This document shows positions 1-9,802 of a stretch of DNA of 51,876 bases, in pieces. Source of the stretch: Methanosphaera stadtmanae (GTDB lineage: Archaea; Methanobacteriota; Methanobacteria; Methanobacteriales; Methanobacteriaceae). A program made the translations under genes and the position numbers. Position 1 is the stretch's first letter, and the number at the start of each line of letters is the position of its first letter. The notes under the pieces are model-generated. The model made no database searches. It was given only the letters and a program-made list of their open reading frames with translations, and was not told the DNA's origin. The stretch lies in NCBI GenBank assembly GCA_015062805.1, contig SUTQ01000005.1, positions 64,143 through 116,018 of the forward strand. Direction: 5' to 3'.

Positions 1-666
1 GTTGATGATAATACTAACACTACTGTAGATGATGTTACTAATACTACTGAAGAGGTCACTAATACTACTGAAGAGGTCACTAATACTACTGAAGAGGTTA
101 TTCCACCTACTGAGGAAGTTACTAATTCAACTGAAGAGGTTACTAACACTACTGTAGATGATGTTACTAATACTACTGAAGAGGTCACTAATACTACTGA
201 AGAGGTTATTCCACCTACTGAGGAAGTTACTAATTCAACTGAAGAGGTTACTAACACTACTGTTGAGGAAGAAAAACATAATTCTACAGTGGTTGATACT
301 TCAGATACTGGTGCAGGGGAAACTCCAAGTGAAGTAGATCCTTCTGAAAGTACTTCTGAAACTACTCCTGAAAGTACTCCCGAGATTCCACCTGAAGCTA
401 CTCCAGAAAGTAGTTCAGACAGTAGTTCACAGGATGTACCTCAATTTACAGATTCACCTGTAGTGTCTATGGCTGGAGATTCCTCTGCTTCGGGTAGTGC
501 AGGTTCATCTGCCGGTGCAAAATCAGTATATGAAGTCGTTAAGAAAAACTTAGGTAAACCGCCTTCTTCCCAATCAGAAATTGCTATTGGATACTTGTTA
601 TTCATTATTTTACTATTGGGAATATTTTTCTTCGGATTCGCTAGACCAAATGTTAGAGATAAATAA
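1..666 (+). CDS. C-terminal part of a membrane-anchored, Thr/Glu-rich repeat surface protein (5' end outside window)
   Basis: The frame is open from base 1 to the TAA at 664-666, so only the last 221 residues are seen. They start with heptads of the type TNTTEEV, interrupted by IPPTEEV, then become a Ser/Thr/Pro/Glu-rich stalk, and end with one hydrophobic segment (IGYLLFIILLLGIFFFGF) followed by a short basic tail (ARPNVRDK). That is the architecture of a cell-wall-spanning stalk with a C-terminal membrane anchor. It is the only large surface protein here with such an anchor. A GTG at 289 is internal to the open frame and is not the start. No catalytic domain is visible; the functional domain must lie upstream of the window. 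Confidence 0.85.
   Translation, partial: VDDNTNTTVDDVTNTTEEVTNTTEEVTNTTEEVIPPTEEVTNSTEEVTNTTVDDVTNTTEEVTNTTEEVIPPTEEVTNSTEEVTNTTVEEEKHNSTVVDTSDTGAGETPSEVDPSESTSETTPESTPEIPPEATPESSSDSSSQDVPQFTDSPVVSMAGDSSASGSAGSSAGAKSVYEVVKKNLGKPPSSQSEIAIGYLLFIILLLGIFFFGFARPNVRDK
13..249 (+). repeat. Tandem coding repeats: 21-bp heptad units nested in two 129/108-bp units
   Basis: The unit beginning ACTAACACTACTGTAGATGA starts at 13 and again at 142, and its first bases recur at 250. The first copy is 129 bp and the second 108 bp; they differ by one 21-bp heptad (TNTTEEV). Both lengths are multiples of 21 or 3, so gain or loss of units keeps the reading frame. Confidence 0.85.
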
Positions 667-765
667 TAGAGTATTGTACATTTACAAAAATTCAAATTCC
701 CCTTTATTTTTTTTTAATTATTTTTTTTAATAATATTCCGTATAAAAATATGTGGAGGTGAAAAA

Positions 766-3264
766 ATGAACAGAAGAAATTATATTCATATCATTTTGTT
801 ACTACTGTTTATTTTATCGTTAAATCTATCTTTCGCAACAGAAGAAAATATGGATTCAACTATTTTACATACTACAGATAATTTGGATTATCAAAGTATA
901 ACAGATTATGCAAATAAAAAACAAGATTCAAATGATGTTGTATATGTGAATTCCAAATCTAATAGTAGTATAGAAGATGGAAGTATAGATTCGCCATTCA
1001 AAACGATTAATAATGAAAATTTAGAACGAATATCTGATGATTCAATGATATATGTATCGGAAGGAGATTATACTTTAGATTTAACTAACATTAATAAGAA
1101 TTTATCAATTATTGGTGAAGATAAAAAGAATACTATATTCATTCCAATTAATTCTGGTGGATTTACAATTAATGAAGAAGTTAGTGTTGTGTTTAAAGAT
1201 TTTTCAATTAAAGATCATTCGTCAGATTTTAAACCCGCAATAATAAACAATGGAAATTTGTTCATTGATAACTTAAATTTAATAAATAATGTTGGTACAA
1301 CTATCAACAATAAGGGTGGAGCTATTCTTAACAACGGAAATTTAACGGTTAACAATAGTAAATTTGAAAACAATATGGCATCATTTGGTGCTGCAATATA
1401 CAATACAAATAATGCTGTAATCACAAAGTCTAAGTTTATAGAAAATAAAATATACAATGTGGGTGGAGCGATATATAGTTTAAAGGGAAATCTTACAGTT
1501 TTGGATTCAGAATTTTTCGGTAATAAGGCTGTAAGTGGAGCAGCAATATATAATGCTGCAGGATACTTGTATGTTGATAACACAGAGTTTTATGATAATG
1601 ATGCTGAAAAATTTTTCGGTGGAGCCATATACTCTACAGGGGTGACAATAACAAATAATTCATTTTTCCTTTTGAATCATGCATCAATAGATGGTGGAGC
1701 AATCACTACTACTAATGAGTTTACAGTAATAAATTGTTCATTTGAACAAAATAGTGCAGATCAAAATGGTGGTGCTATTGAAAACGTTCCATGGGCAACT
1801 AATGAAATTGGTAAATTGATACTATTGGATTCCAAATTTATTGAAAACACTGCAGGAATTAATGGTGGAGTAATTATTAATTATAATAAAGAAGAATTTT
1901 TAGGAGATATTCCTATAGTCACGGCAAGAAATTGTATATTTGATTCAAATTCAGCTAATGCTGGTAGTGTAATATATAATGAATTGTTTATTGATTTCCA
2001 GTATAACATATTTAATAATAATATTGCTGATGAAAATAAAGTGATATATTCAAATAATACTTTAATTAAATCTATTGAAAATAATTGGTGGGGTACTAAC
2101 ACTCCAACTGAAGATGATATAGGTGCAATGCCTGAAACATGGATTGTAATGAATTTTACAAATAAAACTGCATTGGTAAAAAATATGGCAGGCTATATTG
2201 AAGTATCATTGAATACATTAAATAATGGACAAAGTCTTGACTCAGCTATTCAAGAAAGGAAAGTTAGATTTGCAGCTGATAATACGGTATTTCCTGAAAA
2301 TTATATGAAATTCACAGATAAGGTTAATCTCTCCATTGAACCATTAGATGATGTTATCTATGCACAAATAGATGGTCAGCTTCTATCATTGGAAGTGGAT
2401 ACTGTAAATGTCTCATATTCTTTCATTAATGATAATCAGACATTACAAGTTAATTTAAAGTTTCCGGAAAATGTTAATGGAAAAGCTTCAATAAAAATTA
2501 ATTCAGTAACGATATTTAATAAAGAAAAATTAGTTGATGGTTCATTGACTGTTAACTATGATATTCCTAATGAATGGACGAGAAAATATTATAATTTAAG
2601 TATAGTTGCATTGACAACTGATAATAATTTATTTAGAATGGATGATATTCCTATTGAAATTCCTGAAAGAAACGTGGATGTTACGTTATCAGTATTTAAT
2701 TCAACATCTCTTAAAGTTGGATGTGTTGTTGAATTAGTTGCTTCTGTAGAATTAGCAGGCAAAGGTTTAAATTCTGGTAAAGTAGCTTTTAAAATCAATG
2801 GACATACTATTCAAACAAACATTAAATTAGTTGATGGCGGAGCAAGTATATATTATATTATTCCAACATCATTCACAAATAAGGAATATGTTTTTACACT
2901 TGTTTATTCAGGTGATGAAAACAAATTTTCTTCAAATGTAAATGAAACAATTTTATTGGAAAAACGTGAAGTTTATTGTGATATGCCTGATGAAATGTCT
3001 TTAAATCAAAACACGGAGTATAGTTTCACTGTTAAATTATATGATGATGAATATTATCCTATTGATATTGGGAAAGCATGTTATAAGATAAATTATATAA
3101 CTGTTCAAACAAATATTACTATAGTCGACGGTGAATTTATTGTAACATTCCTAACACCAGAAATAAAGAATAATAATGAAATTTCACAAACATTAACTAT
3201 TAAATATAGTGGAAACAATAATTTTAACTCTTTGACAAAGGATATTAAATTAAGTATTATTTAA
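766..3264 (+). CDS. Adhesin-like secreted protein: beta-helix followed by Ig-like repeats (832 aa)
   Basis: Residues 1-24 are a signal peptide ending in SFA. Residues about 55-450 are Asn/Gly-rich repeats with GGAIYS/GGAI turns, typical of parallel beta-helix (Pmp/pectate-lyase-like) folds, introduced by a DGS..SPFKTI motif. Residues about 540-832 hold three Ig-like (Big-type) domains with G.V.FKINGHTI and LVYSGDENKFSS strands. The start is fixed by GGAGGTGA at 752-759, six to seven bases before ATG. There is no C-terminal transmembrane segment, so attachment must be non-covalent or through another protein. It belongs to the Asn/Thr-rich surface-protein family of Methanobacteriales; binding partners cannot be read from sequence. 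Confidence 0.85.
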   Translation: MNRRNYIHIILLLLFILSLNLSFATEENMDSTILHTTDNLDYQSITDYANKKQDSNDVVYVNSKSNSSIEDGSIDSPFKTINNENLERISDDSMIYVSEGDYTLDLTNINKNLSIIGEDKKNTIFIPINSGGFTINEEVSVVFKDFSIKDHSSDFKPAIINNGNLFIDNLNLINNVGTTINNKGGAILNNGNLTVNNSKFENNMASFGAAIYNTNNAVITKSKFIENKIYNVGGAIYSLKGNLTVLDSEFFGNKAVSGAAIYNAAGYLYVDNTEFYDNDAEKFFGGAIYSTGVTITNNSFFLLNHASIDGGAITTTNEFTVINCSFEQNSADQNGGAIENVPWATNEIGKLILLDSKFIENTAGINGGVIINYNKEEFLGDIPIVTARNCIFDSNSANAGSVIYNELFIDFQYNIFNNNIADENKVIYSNNTLIKSIENNWWGTNTPTEDDIGAMPETWIVMNFTNKTALVKNMAGYIEVSLNTLNNGQSLDSAIQERKVRFAADNTVFPENYMKFTDKVNLSIEPLDDVIYAQIDGQLLSLEVDTVNVSYSFINDNQTLQVNLKFPENVNGKASIKINSVTIFNKEKLVDGSLTVNYDIPNEWTRKYYNLSIVALTTDNNLFRMDDIPIEIPERNVDVTLSVFNSTSLKVGCVVELVASVELAGKGLNSGKVAFKINGHTIQTNIKLVDGGASIYYIIPTSFTNKEYVFTLVYSGDENKFSSNVNETILLEKREVYCDMPDEMSLNQNTEYSFTVKLYDDEYYPIDIGKACYKINYITVQTNITIVDGEFIVTFLTPEIKNNNEISQTLTIKYSGNNNFNSLTKDIKLSII

Positions 3265-3459
3265 TATCTTCCTATTTTTTTTAGATTTTTTTTTATTCAC
3301 AATTATGATTGTCTTTTTTTGATAAAAATTTAATAAGTAACATAGATATTTTATTTTTAATATTATTATATAAGATACATAAAAAAAAGTAATTAGGAAA
3401 ATATTTAAATGATTTCTACAAAATCAAAGATTAAATAAAAAAAGAAAAATTAAAAATAA

Positions 3460-3903
3460 TTATTTTGTTGAATTAATTAGTAGTTCAACAGTATCTTTAT
3501 CGTATTTACCTTTAGCGAATAATTGATATATTTTTTCACCTTTTTGATAGAAATAATAAGTATGGACGGTTTTATTGTTATTATTTTTATATGTTAATGT
3601 TTTGACAGGTATATCATCTATTTTCATAGTGTCGTTAACTACTCTGCTGCTATCATTATGTTTATTAAAACAATCGTTAAAACATGAGTCTATACTTTTT
3701 TCTCCAACCATTTCTTGAACAGTATAATTCGTTTCACCATTTGTAATTGAAATCTTATTGTTACCCTGATTTGTTACAGTATAATTTTCAGGTGTAGTAA
3801 TTGTTGGTGAAGAAAAAGTACCATTAAGTGAAAAGTAAGCAAATATACCGGCTAATATTAAGATAACTATGAGTATCATACCTAAAATATATTTTCTTTC
3901 CAT
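3460..3903 (-). CDS. Small exported, membrane-anchored protein of unknown function (147 aa)
   Basis: A basic start (MERKY) is followed by one hydrophobic segment (residues 6-25) and an outside domain of about 115 residues rich in Asn, Thr and Tyr. Residues 40-60 alternate as beta strands (NYTVTNQGNNKISITNGETN). Two cysteines lie close together at CFNDCF near residues 73-77 and could form a disulfide or bind metal. GGAGGA precedes the ATG. It converges with the 832-aa adhesin gene across a short T-rich spacer. I do not recognise a named family; the layout resembles small single-pass proteins common in Methanobacteriales. Confidence 0.75.
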   Translation of the reverse strand: MERKYILGMILIVILILAGIFAYFSLNGTFSSPTITTPENYTVTNQGNNKISITNGETNYTVQEMVGEKSIDSCFNDCFNKHNDSSRVVNDTMKIDDIPVKTLTYKNNNNKTVHTYYFYQKGEKIYQLFAKGKYDKDTVELLINSTK

Positions 3904-4175
3904 AATCTTCCTCCATTATCATATTTATTATTTATTGTTAATAAGTTAATGGTTAATTTTTCAAAATGTGTAAAAATATTATTTAAACAATAAAATATTA
4001 TCATCTCTTCAATTGCTAAAAATTTAAATTAATTATCAGATAATGTGTGTTATTGTTTTAGAAATAGGTTAATTTTCAGGATTCTATTAAAAATAATTAG
4101 TTTGGATTTTGTTGTAAAAATATTAGTTTGAATAAGAAAAAAATAAAAAAGAGAGAATAAGATAATATTCTCATA

Positions 4176-5006
4176 TTAGGCAGTTGCCGTGAATTTTTGT
4201 GTTGTTTGTACAGGAATGTATGCAGTTGAACCGGCATATGTGAAGGTAACATTATTTGTACCAACATTAGTTACAGTATAGTTTATTGTGAAATAACCAC
4301 TACTATATGTTTTAGCCGTATAACTGTTATTGTTAACTTTTACAACAACATTTTGATTTTTCACACCTGCACCATTACTTAAGAGTTTACCACTAACTTT
4401 AATGGTTGAACCAACCTTTACCGTACTCATACTGTATAATTCTATGGTTGTAGGCTGTTTTACTTTAAGTGTAGTTGAGTTGGTTTTAGATTCATAATTG
4501 CTGTTTCCTGCAAACGTAAATTTAACAGTTTGTGGATCATAACTTGTTACAGTGTAATTTACAGTGAAGTATCCACTGCTGTAAGTAGTTGCAGTATAGT
4601 TATTTCCACCAACTGTGACAGTAACAGTTACTCCTTTTACGGCTGCACCATTGCTTAAGAGTTTACCACTGAGTTTAACTGTAGAACCTTTTGTAGCTGT
4701 GGACAGTTTGTATATTGCTATGGTTGTAGGCTGTTTTACCTTGAGTGTTGTGGAATTTTGACTTGATGCATAGTTAGCATATCCAGCAAACGTAAATTTA
4801 ACAGTTTGTGAAGCATAACTTGTAATGGTATGGTTAACAGTGAAGTATCCACTGCTGTAAGTAGTGGCAGTATAATTCTTACCATCAACAGTGACTGTGA
4901 CTGGAACTCCTTTTACGGCTGCACCATTGCTTAAGAGTTTACCACTGAGTTTAACTGTAGAACCTTTTAAGGCCGGATTAAGATTGTATAATTCAATATT
5001 GGTATT
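4176..5006 (-). repeat. Three tandem 276-bp (92-aa) Ig-like repeats
   Basis: Homologous blocks recur at exact 276-bp spacing (for example the GCACCATT strings at 4369, 4645 and 4921). The two inner copies are almost identical in DNA across the GCTTAAGAGTTTACCACT block, while the C-terminal-most copy has diverged. Such identity allows recombination in frame. Confidence 0.85.
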
Positions 5007-8000
5007 TTTCAAGTTGTTCACGATAAAAGCGTTGTTATACGTTTTTGTAGCTGATTTGAATGTGCTGTCACCACTGTAAATGAAACTGATGTTGTTGCTA
5101 CCTACTAACTGACTAGGAACTGTGAATTTAAATGTAATATTACCATTATGTATTGTACCAGTAATGTTTTTACCATTGGCATCAGTTAAAACCTTTCCGT
5201 TAAGTTTAACAGTAACATTTCCACCATCTGCACCATAATAATTAGTGCCACTTAAACCATTGTCAATTTTAAGCAATAGGTTTGCATTTTGACCAACATC
5301 CACGGTAGTTTTAACGAAACTGAAGTATGGGGTTGCCGGATTAAGCTTGAAGGTAACGGTCTTGTTGGCTGGACTTAATGTACTGTTACCATCGTAAATA
5401 TATTTCAAATTATGATTTCCCTGACTGAATGTATAAGGAACAGTATAAGTATAGACAGCAGATCCGTTAACAATCTTCTTAGAATATACAAATGTATCAT
5501 CAATGTAGATATGTACCTTACCAGAAGTAACATTCTTTCCACCAGACTTGACAGTGGCATTAAACGTCACGCTCTGTCCAATGGTTCCGGTAAGAGCACT
5601 AGCCGTTATTGCAGATACCGTTTGTATACCCAAGTGACCTGTTCCGGATGAAGCAAGATAATCATTTGTACCCTGATACACAACCTTGATTTTATGCAAT
5701 GCAGGCACTGCATTTGAAGGTATATTGTATATATAGTTTGCAACACCTGTTCTGAAACTAACCACAGCTATTTTAACATCATCCACGTAAAATTCGGCAA
5801 TACCCGTACCTATTTTTCCTCCTGAAGCTGTGGAAATGTTTGCTGTAAGAGTTGCATTAGTACCTACAGGCTGATATACATTTGCAACTTTAACAACTGT
5901 AGCCTCAGGATCTTTGCTAAAAGTTGCTTGTGACTGGACACTTGCATTCTGGAAATTAGTTCCTTTAACTGAAACCATTATAGGATATGTAGTATCTCTC
6001 CAAAATGTAGAATTAAGTTGATAACTCAAAGTAGCAACATTATTTACAACTCCAACAGTACCAATATCTGTTGATCCTAATTTGAAGGTTACCCTTAAAT
6101 TATTCAAATCAATACCTGTAGTCTCAATATGGGCAACAAAATCAACAGTATCTCCCAATTTAGCAGTAACCGAATCAGCCGTAACGTTCACAAAGTGTAA
6201 GAAATTGTTTGATACAACATTGGAAGTATGCTGATTCAATACGGCTGCATCACCAATACTAGTCTTAGTCTTTAAAGAGTTCTCAACAACATAATTATTT
6301 CTAGTCTGGTTTGTTAACTTAACGGCACATGTTGCATTTGTGTCTATTTTATTGAATGAAATGTTATTTCTTGTACTTGATGAATTGAACATTATACCTT
6401 GATCACCTGAAGGAATGGCATCGGCATGTTGTGCTGAAGAACTTGTACCATAATCGAATTTTCTCAAAGTAAATGTATTGTTTGTTATATTATTATAGGA
6501 ACTGGCATATCCTGCTACTCCGTATGGATTGGTACCTCTTGCAGTGATGGTATTGTTGAAAATTGTATTCAAATTGGAATCGAACAATTCTATACAATAT
6601 ACTGATGTACCTACGATACCAATATTGTTGTTAGTGATTGTTGAAGTTGTACTGTTTTCTAGGGTAATAGCGTGTACGTAATCTCCACGATTGGTTTCAT
6701 TTCTGTAAGTATAGACACTGAAGTTATTTGAATTAACAATGGTATTCACACTATTTTTACCGGCAATGAAACCAGTTGCGAAATAACCACCATTAACCTT
6801 AACTGTATTGAACTCAAACACGTTATCTGTTGCATTTGATGAAGTTATGGAAGTATCCCAATTACTTCCGAGAACACCCATACCATATGCAAATGGAGCA
6901 TAACTTTTAAAATCAATGGTATTATTTACGACTGTATTTCTATGACTATCAAAGTAAATGTCGATACCAACAATACTGTTTTTGCAATCATTTGTTGGGG
7001 ATGTATATTGGGTAAATCCTGAGTTTACTTTTATTGTATTCTTATTGATATAGTTGTTTGAGGAATATATTAATATTATTCCATGGTTGTGTAAAACCTC
7101 TTGAATAATACCAATTCTATCATTAAACATAATGGAATCAGCATATTGTACTGGAACACCGGATTGGTTGATAGTTATGTTGTTGTTTTCAATAGCACTT
7201 GAATCAGATGAGAATACCATAATACCATCATTGACATAGTCACTTTTGGTATTGATTTTGGAATTTGATACGTTAGTACCGTCAGCACCAGCTATGAATA
7301 TACCAAATGCTTCATATTCTGCTACAACAGCAATGTTTACATTTGAAATTTTTACATTATTCACATCTAATACTTCTATTCCATGACAATTAATTTTTTG
7401 TGCTGTGTTTCTGATTTTAACATTGGTTATTGTAGATGAATGTGCATCACCTGTAAAAGTGATATTACCATTAATTATTTCACAGTTGTTTCCAATCACA
7501 TGTACTTTTTTATTAAAGGTAAAATTAAGATTTTCAAAAGTTCCAGTAAGATATATTGTGGCATTTTGTGTTATTATAGGTTTTGCTAAACCGTTGTCAA
7601 AGTATTGATTATAAGTTTCAGATGATATAGTAATGGTTTGGTTTCCATCATCAATATCTCCACTACCGCTAGAAGTTCCTGGTCTTTTATAAGCAGCACT
7701 TAATCCTGTTCCCCTACTTGATTTAAGAACATTGGAACTTGATACTGTGATGTTAATTTCACTAGCTATTTTTGAACCAGCATCTTCAAAATCTATAGCA
7801 TATTCAGCATTTGAAGTAATTGTGTTTTTAAGTACTTTTACATGGTTTATTCTTTTGTTGGATGACTGGTATTTAAAGATTATTCCTTCTTTGGCAGATG
7901 TAATTTTATTGTCTTCTATAATTATTTGTGTGAAATTACCTTTTGAGTGAATTCCATATCCATTGGTAGTAGTAATATTGTTCTTCTTTATTGTTGAGTT

Positions 8001-9134
8001 ACAACCCATAATTTCAATTGCTGTACCATTAACAGTTGTAATGTTATTTTCTGAAATTATAACATTATCATCAATAGTTATACCTGTTGCCTGTGCATCT
8101 ACATGAACATAATTTTTAGTTACCGTAGAACCTGCAGCTGCATGTATACCGAATGCAAGTGCTGATACATCATTGTAAGAAACTACATTATTTGGATAAT
8201 CTGAAGTACATATTCCTCTGTTTCCACCAGAAACAGTATTGTAAGAAACTCTGTTATCCTCTCCCATAACTTGGATGGTATAACAAAATGATCCAAAATC
8301 TTCATGTCCTGTCACAGTGTTACCAGTTATATTGTTATGATTAGAAATACCACCCTGGAAGTTAGCCTCACCATTTGGATACCAACTTAAATAGATACCA
8401 TTAGCCCAACAGTTTACTGTATTGTTTTCTATTTTATTGTAATTTGAAGAACCTAATACAAAAGTACTGTGTGCATGACCACCATCTGGTATTGATGCTT
8501 CGAAATAGTTTGATTTTATTGTACTGTAATTGGTATTATCTGCTGCAAAGGCAAATGCGTTTTTACTTTTTACTTTAACTGTGTTATTTATAATGGAAAC
8601 TCTTGTTGTGTCTTTAATGTGAATCCCTGTTTTTTGTTCTGCAGAATTAATGATTTGTAAATTTGATACCACCGAATTGGAAGCACTGCTTCCTAATACA
8701 TATACACTTGAATTGTATAATTTAGCATCTTTGTCTAAACTTGTCAATGTAATGGATTTGTCTACCGTAAAAGTCATATTGTAAAAGTTACCTTTAAGGT
8801 TTATGGTATCTCCGGATCTAATTAAGTTAGTTGTAGCATCATTTGTAAAGAACTGACTGTATGTAGCATTATTAACGGTTATAACGTTAGTTGCACTTTT
8901 AACTGATTTTTTATCATTAGTTATCTCATTATTTTTTTCTATAATTTTATTTTGATTATTTAATTTTTCATTAGTAATTGTTTCTCTAATTTCATTATTA
9001 GTTGAAATATCATCATTTGTAACAATATCTGAAGTTTGTGACGAATCTGTATCGTTATCTACTGCAGATACCGTACCTAAAGCAACCAATAGTAAAATTA
9101 ATGTGAAAAACAAGAATTTACTTTTGGCTTTCAT
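4176..9134 (-). CDS. Giant adhesin-like protein: two beta-helix domains, Ig-like repeats, three C-terminal 92-aa repeats (1652 aa)
   Basis: Signal peptide at residues 1-25 (ends VSA). Residues about 83-490 form a first beta-helix opened by VITVNNATYSQFF; residues about 500-1000 form a second opened by TITISSETYNQYF, so the unit is internally duplicated. Both have NosD-like N-N-x-I-x-x-N repeats. Residues about 1010-1375 are four Ig-like domains, each ending near a YxGxxxx strand. The last 276 residues are three 92-aa repeats starting near IELY/IAIY and carrying the block KLSGKLLSNGAAVKG. The protein ends KFTATA with no transmembrane anchor. AAAGGTGA before the ATG at 9134 supports the start, and a T-run follows the stop. 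Likely a surface or adhesion role; ligand unknown. Confidence 0.88.
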   Translation of the reverse strand: MKAKSKFLFFTLILLLVALGTVSAVDNDTDSSQTSDIVTNDDISTNNEIRETITNEKLNNQNKIIEKNNEITNDKKSVKSATNVITVNNATYSQFFTNDATTNLIRSGDTINLKGNFYNMTFTVDKSITLTSLDKDAKLYNSSVYVLGSSASNSVVSNLQIINSAEQKTGIHIKDTTRVSIINNTVKVKSKNAFAFAADNTNYSTIKSNYFEASIPDGGHAHSTFVLGSSNYNKIENNTVNCWANGIYLSWYPNGEANFQGGISNHNNITGNTVTGHEDFGSFCYTIQVMGEDNRVSYNTVSGGNRGICTSDYPNNVVSYNDVSALAFGIHAAAGSTVTKNYVHVDAQATGITIDDNVIISENNITTVNGTAIEIMGCNSTIKKNNITTTNGYGIHSKGNFTQIIIEDNKITSAKEGIIFKYQSSNKRINHVKVLKNTITSNAEYAIDFEDAGSKIASEINITVSSSNVLKSSRGTGLSAAYKRPGTSSGSGDIDDGNQTITISSETYNQYFDNGLAKPIITQNATIYLTGTFENLNFTFNKKVHVIGNNCEIINGNITFTGDAHSSTITNVKIRNTAQKINCHGIEVLDVNNVKISNVNIAVVAEYEAFGIFIAGADGTNVSNSKINTKSDYVNDGIMVFSSDSSAIENNNITINQSGVPVQYADSIMFNDRIGIIQEVLHNHGIILIYSSNNYINKNTIKVNSGFTQYTSPTNDCKNSIVGIDIYFDSHRNTVVNNTIDFKSYAPFAYGMGVLGSNWDTSITSSNATDNVFEFNTVKVNGGYFATGFIAGKNSVNTIVNSNNFSVYTYRNETNRGDYVHAITLENSTTSTITNNNIGIVGTSVYCIELFDSNLNTIFNNTITARGTNPYGVAGYASSYNNITNNTFTLRKFDYGTSSSAQHADAIPSGDQGIMFNSSSTRNNISFNKIDTNATCAVKLTNQTRNNYVVENSLKTKTSIGDAAVLNQHTSNVVSNNFLHFVNVTADSVTAKLGDTVDFVAHIETTGIDLNNLRVTFKLGSTDIGTVGVVNNVATLSYQLNSTFWRDTTYPIMVSVKGTNFQNASVQSQATFSKDPEATVVKVANVYQPVGTNATLTANISTASGGKIGTGIAEFYVDDVKIAVVSFRTGVANYIYNIPSNAVPALHKIKVVYQGTNDYLASSGTGHLGIQTVSAITASALTGTIGQSVTFNATVKSGGKNVTSGKVHIYIDDTFVYSKKIVNGSAVYTYTVPYTFSQGNHNLKYIYDGNSTLSPANKTVTFKLNPATPYFSFVKTTVDVGQNANLLLKIDNGLSGTNYYGADGGNVTVKLNGKVLTDANGKNITGTIHNGNITFKFTVPSQLVGSNNISFIYSGDSTFKSATKTYNNAFIVNNLKNTNIELYNLNPALKGSTVKLSGKLLSNGAAVKGVPVTVTVDGKNYTATTYSSGYFTVNHTITSYASQTVKFTFAGYANYASSQNSTTLKVKQPTTIAIYKLSTATKGSTVKLSGKLLSNGAAVKGVTVTVTVGGNNYTATTYSSGYFTVNYTVTSYDPQTVKFTFAGNSNYESKTNSTTLKVKQPTTIELYSMSTVKVGSTIKVSGKLLSNGAGVKNQNVVVKVNNNSYTAKTYSSGYFTINYTVTNVGTNNVTFTYAGSTAYIPVQTTQKFTATA

Positions 9135-9478
9135 TTTTATTCACCTTTTACATTTATTCTAATGATTATTTTAAATCATAAAATAGAATGTTATATATTA
9201 ATATGAATTTACAAACTATTATATTTTTAATTAAATGAAATAAAGTTTTTTTTATTAAAAAATTAATAAAAAAACAATTTTGAATTAAATGAATGATAAA
9301 TAGTTTAATTGAATATTTTAATGGAATTAAATATTCTTTTAAATATATTTATTTAAATAACTAAAAAATAAATTAATAATACCTGTTTTAAAGGTTTTAA
9401 GATATGTTAAAATAGTGTAATCGAACAGTTTTAATTTAAAAAAGAATTTATAAAAAAAGAATGAGTAAAAAAATGAAG
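9135..9478. other. Intergenic, promoter side of the 1652-aa adhesin gene
   Basis: No gene seen. On the minus strand a TATA-like AATATATAAC lies near 9190-9199, about 60 bases upstream of the adhesin ATG and compatible with a start of transcription near 9165. The half next to 9479 carries T-runs (minus strand) suitable for ending the DUF2149 transcript. Confidence 0.4.
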
Positions 9479-9802
9479 TTAAGTCGTAGTGACAATATAC
9501 TCCTTATTGGTTTTAGGATCTTTGTAAACTATACCTGATTGGGTGTATCCTGAACTATCGGAATCGATGTTTTCCATTGAATCCGTAACTTCCTTACCTT
9601 GTTCAATTTCGACAGTTTTAGGTGTGTTCATTTGTTGTTCAGAATTTTCCTCAAGAATCATTTCCTCAAGTCCTGTGGACATTACTGCAAATATTAAAAA
9701 GCCCACGGCTAAAACCAACATAATATCAGTCATGTTGGTAACGGATGACATTGGATCCAAATCATCCCCATTTTCTCTAATTCTACTTCTTTTAAGTGAC
9801 AT
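9479..9802 (-). CDS. DUF2149 protein, ExbD-like small membrane partner (107 aa)
   Basis: A short cytoplasmic start is followed by one membrane segment (residues about 26-45: DIMLVLAVGFLIFAVM) and an outside tail of about 60 residues ending KEYIVTTT. Asp26 stands at the mouth of the membrane segment, as the proton-carrying Asp does in ExbD/TolR; that parallel is my inference. The ATG follows the stop of the ExbB-like gene without a gap, so the two are translationally linked. The DD.DP...VTN..D.MLVLAVGF signature is that of DUF2149, a methanogen family of unknown function. Confidence 0.85.
   Translation of the reverse strand: MSLKRSRIRENGDDLDPMSSVTNMTDIMLVLAVGFLIFAVMSTGLEEMILEENSEQQMNTPKTVEIEQGKEVTDSMENIDSDSSGYTQSGIVYKDPKTNKEYIVTTT

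Noticed and set aside
13-249. Possible CRISPR-like direct repeats
   Set aside because: The 21-bp units are contiguous, in frame and encode TNTTEEV heptads within an open coding sequence; there are no spacers.
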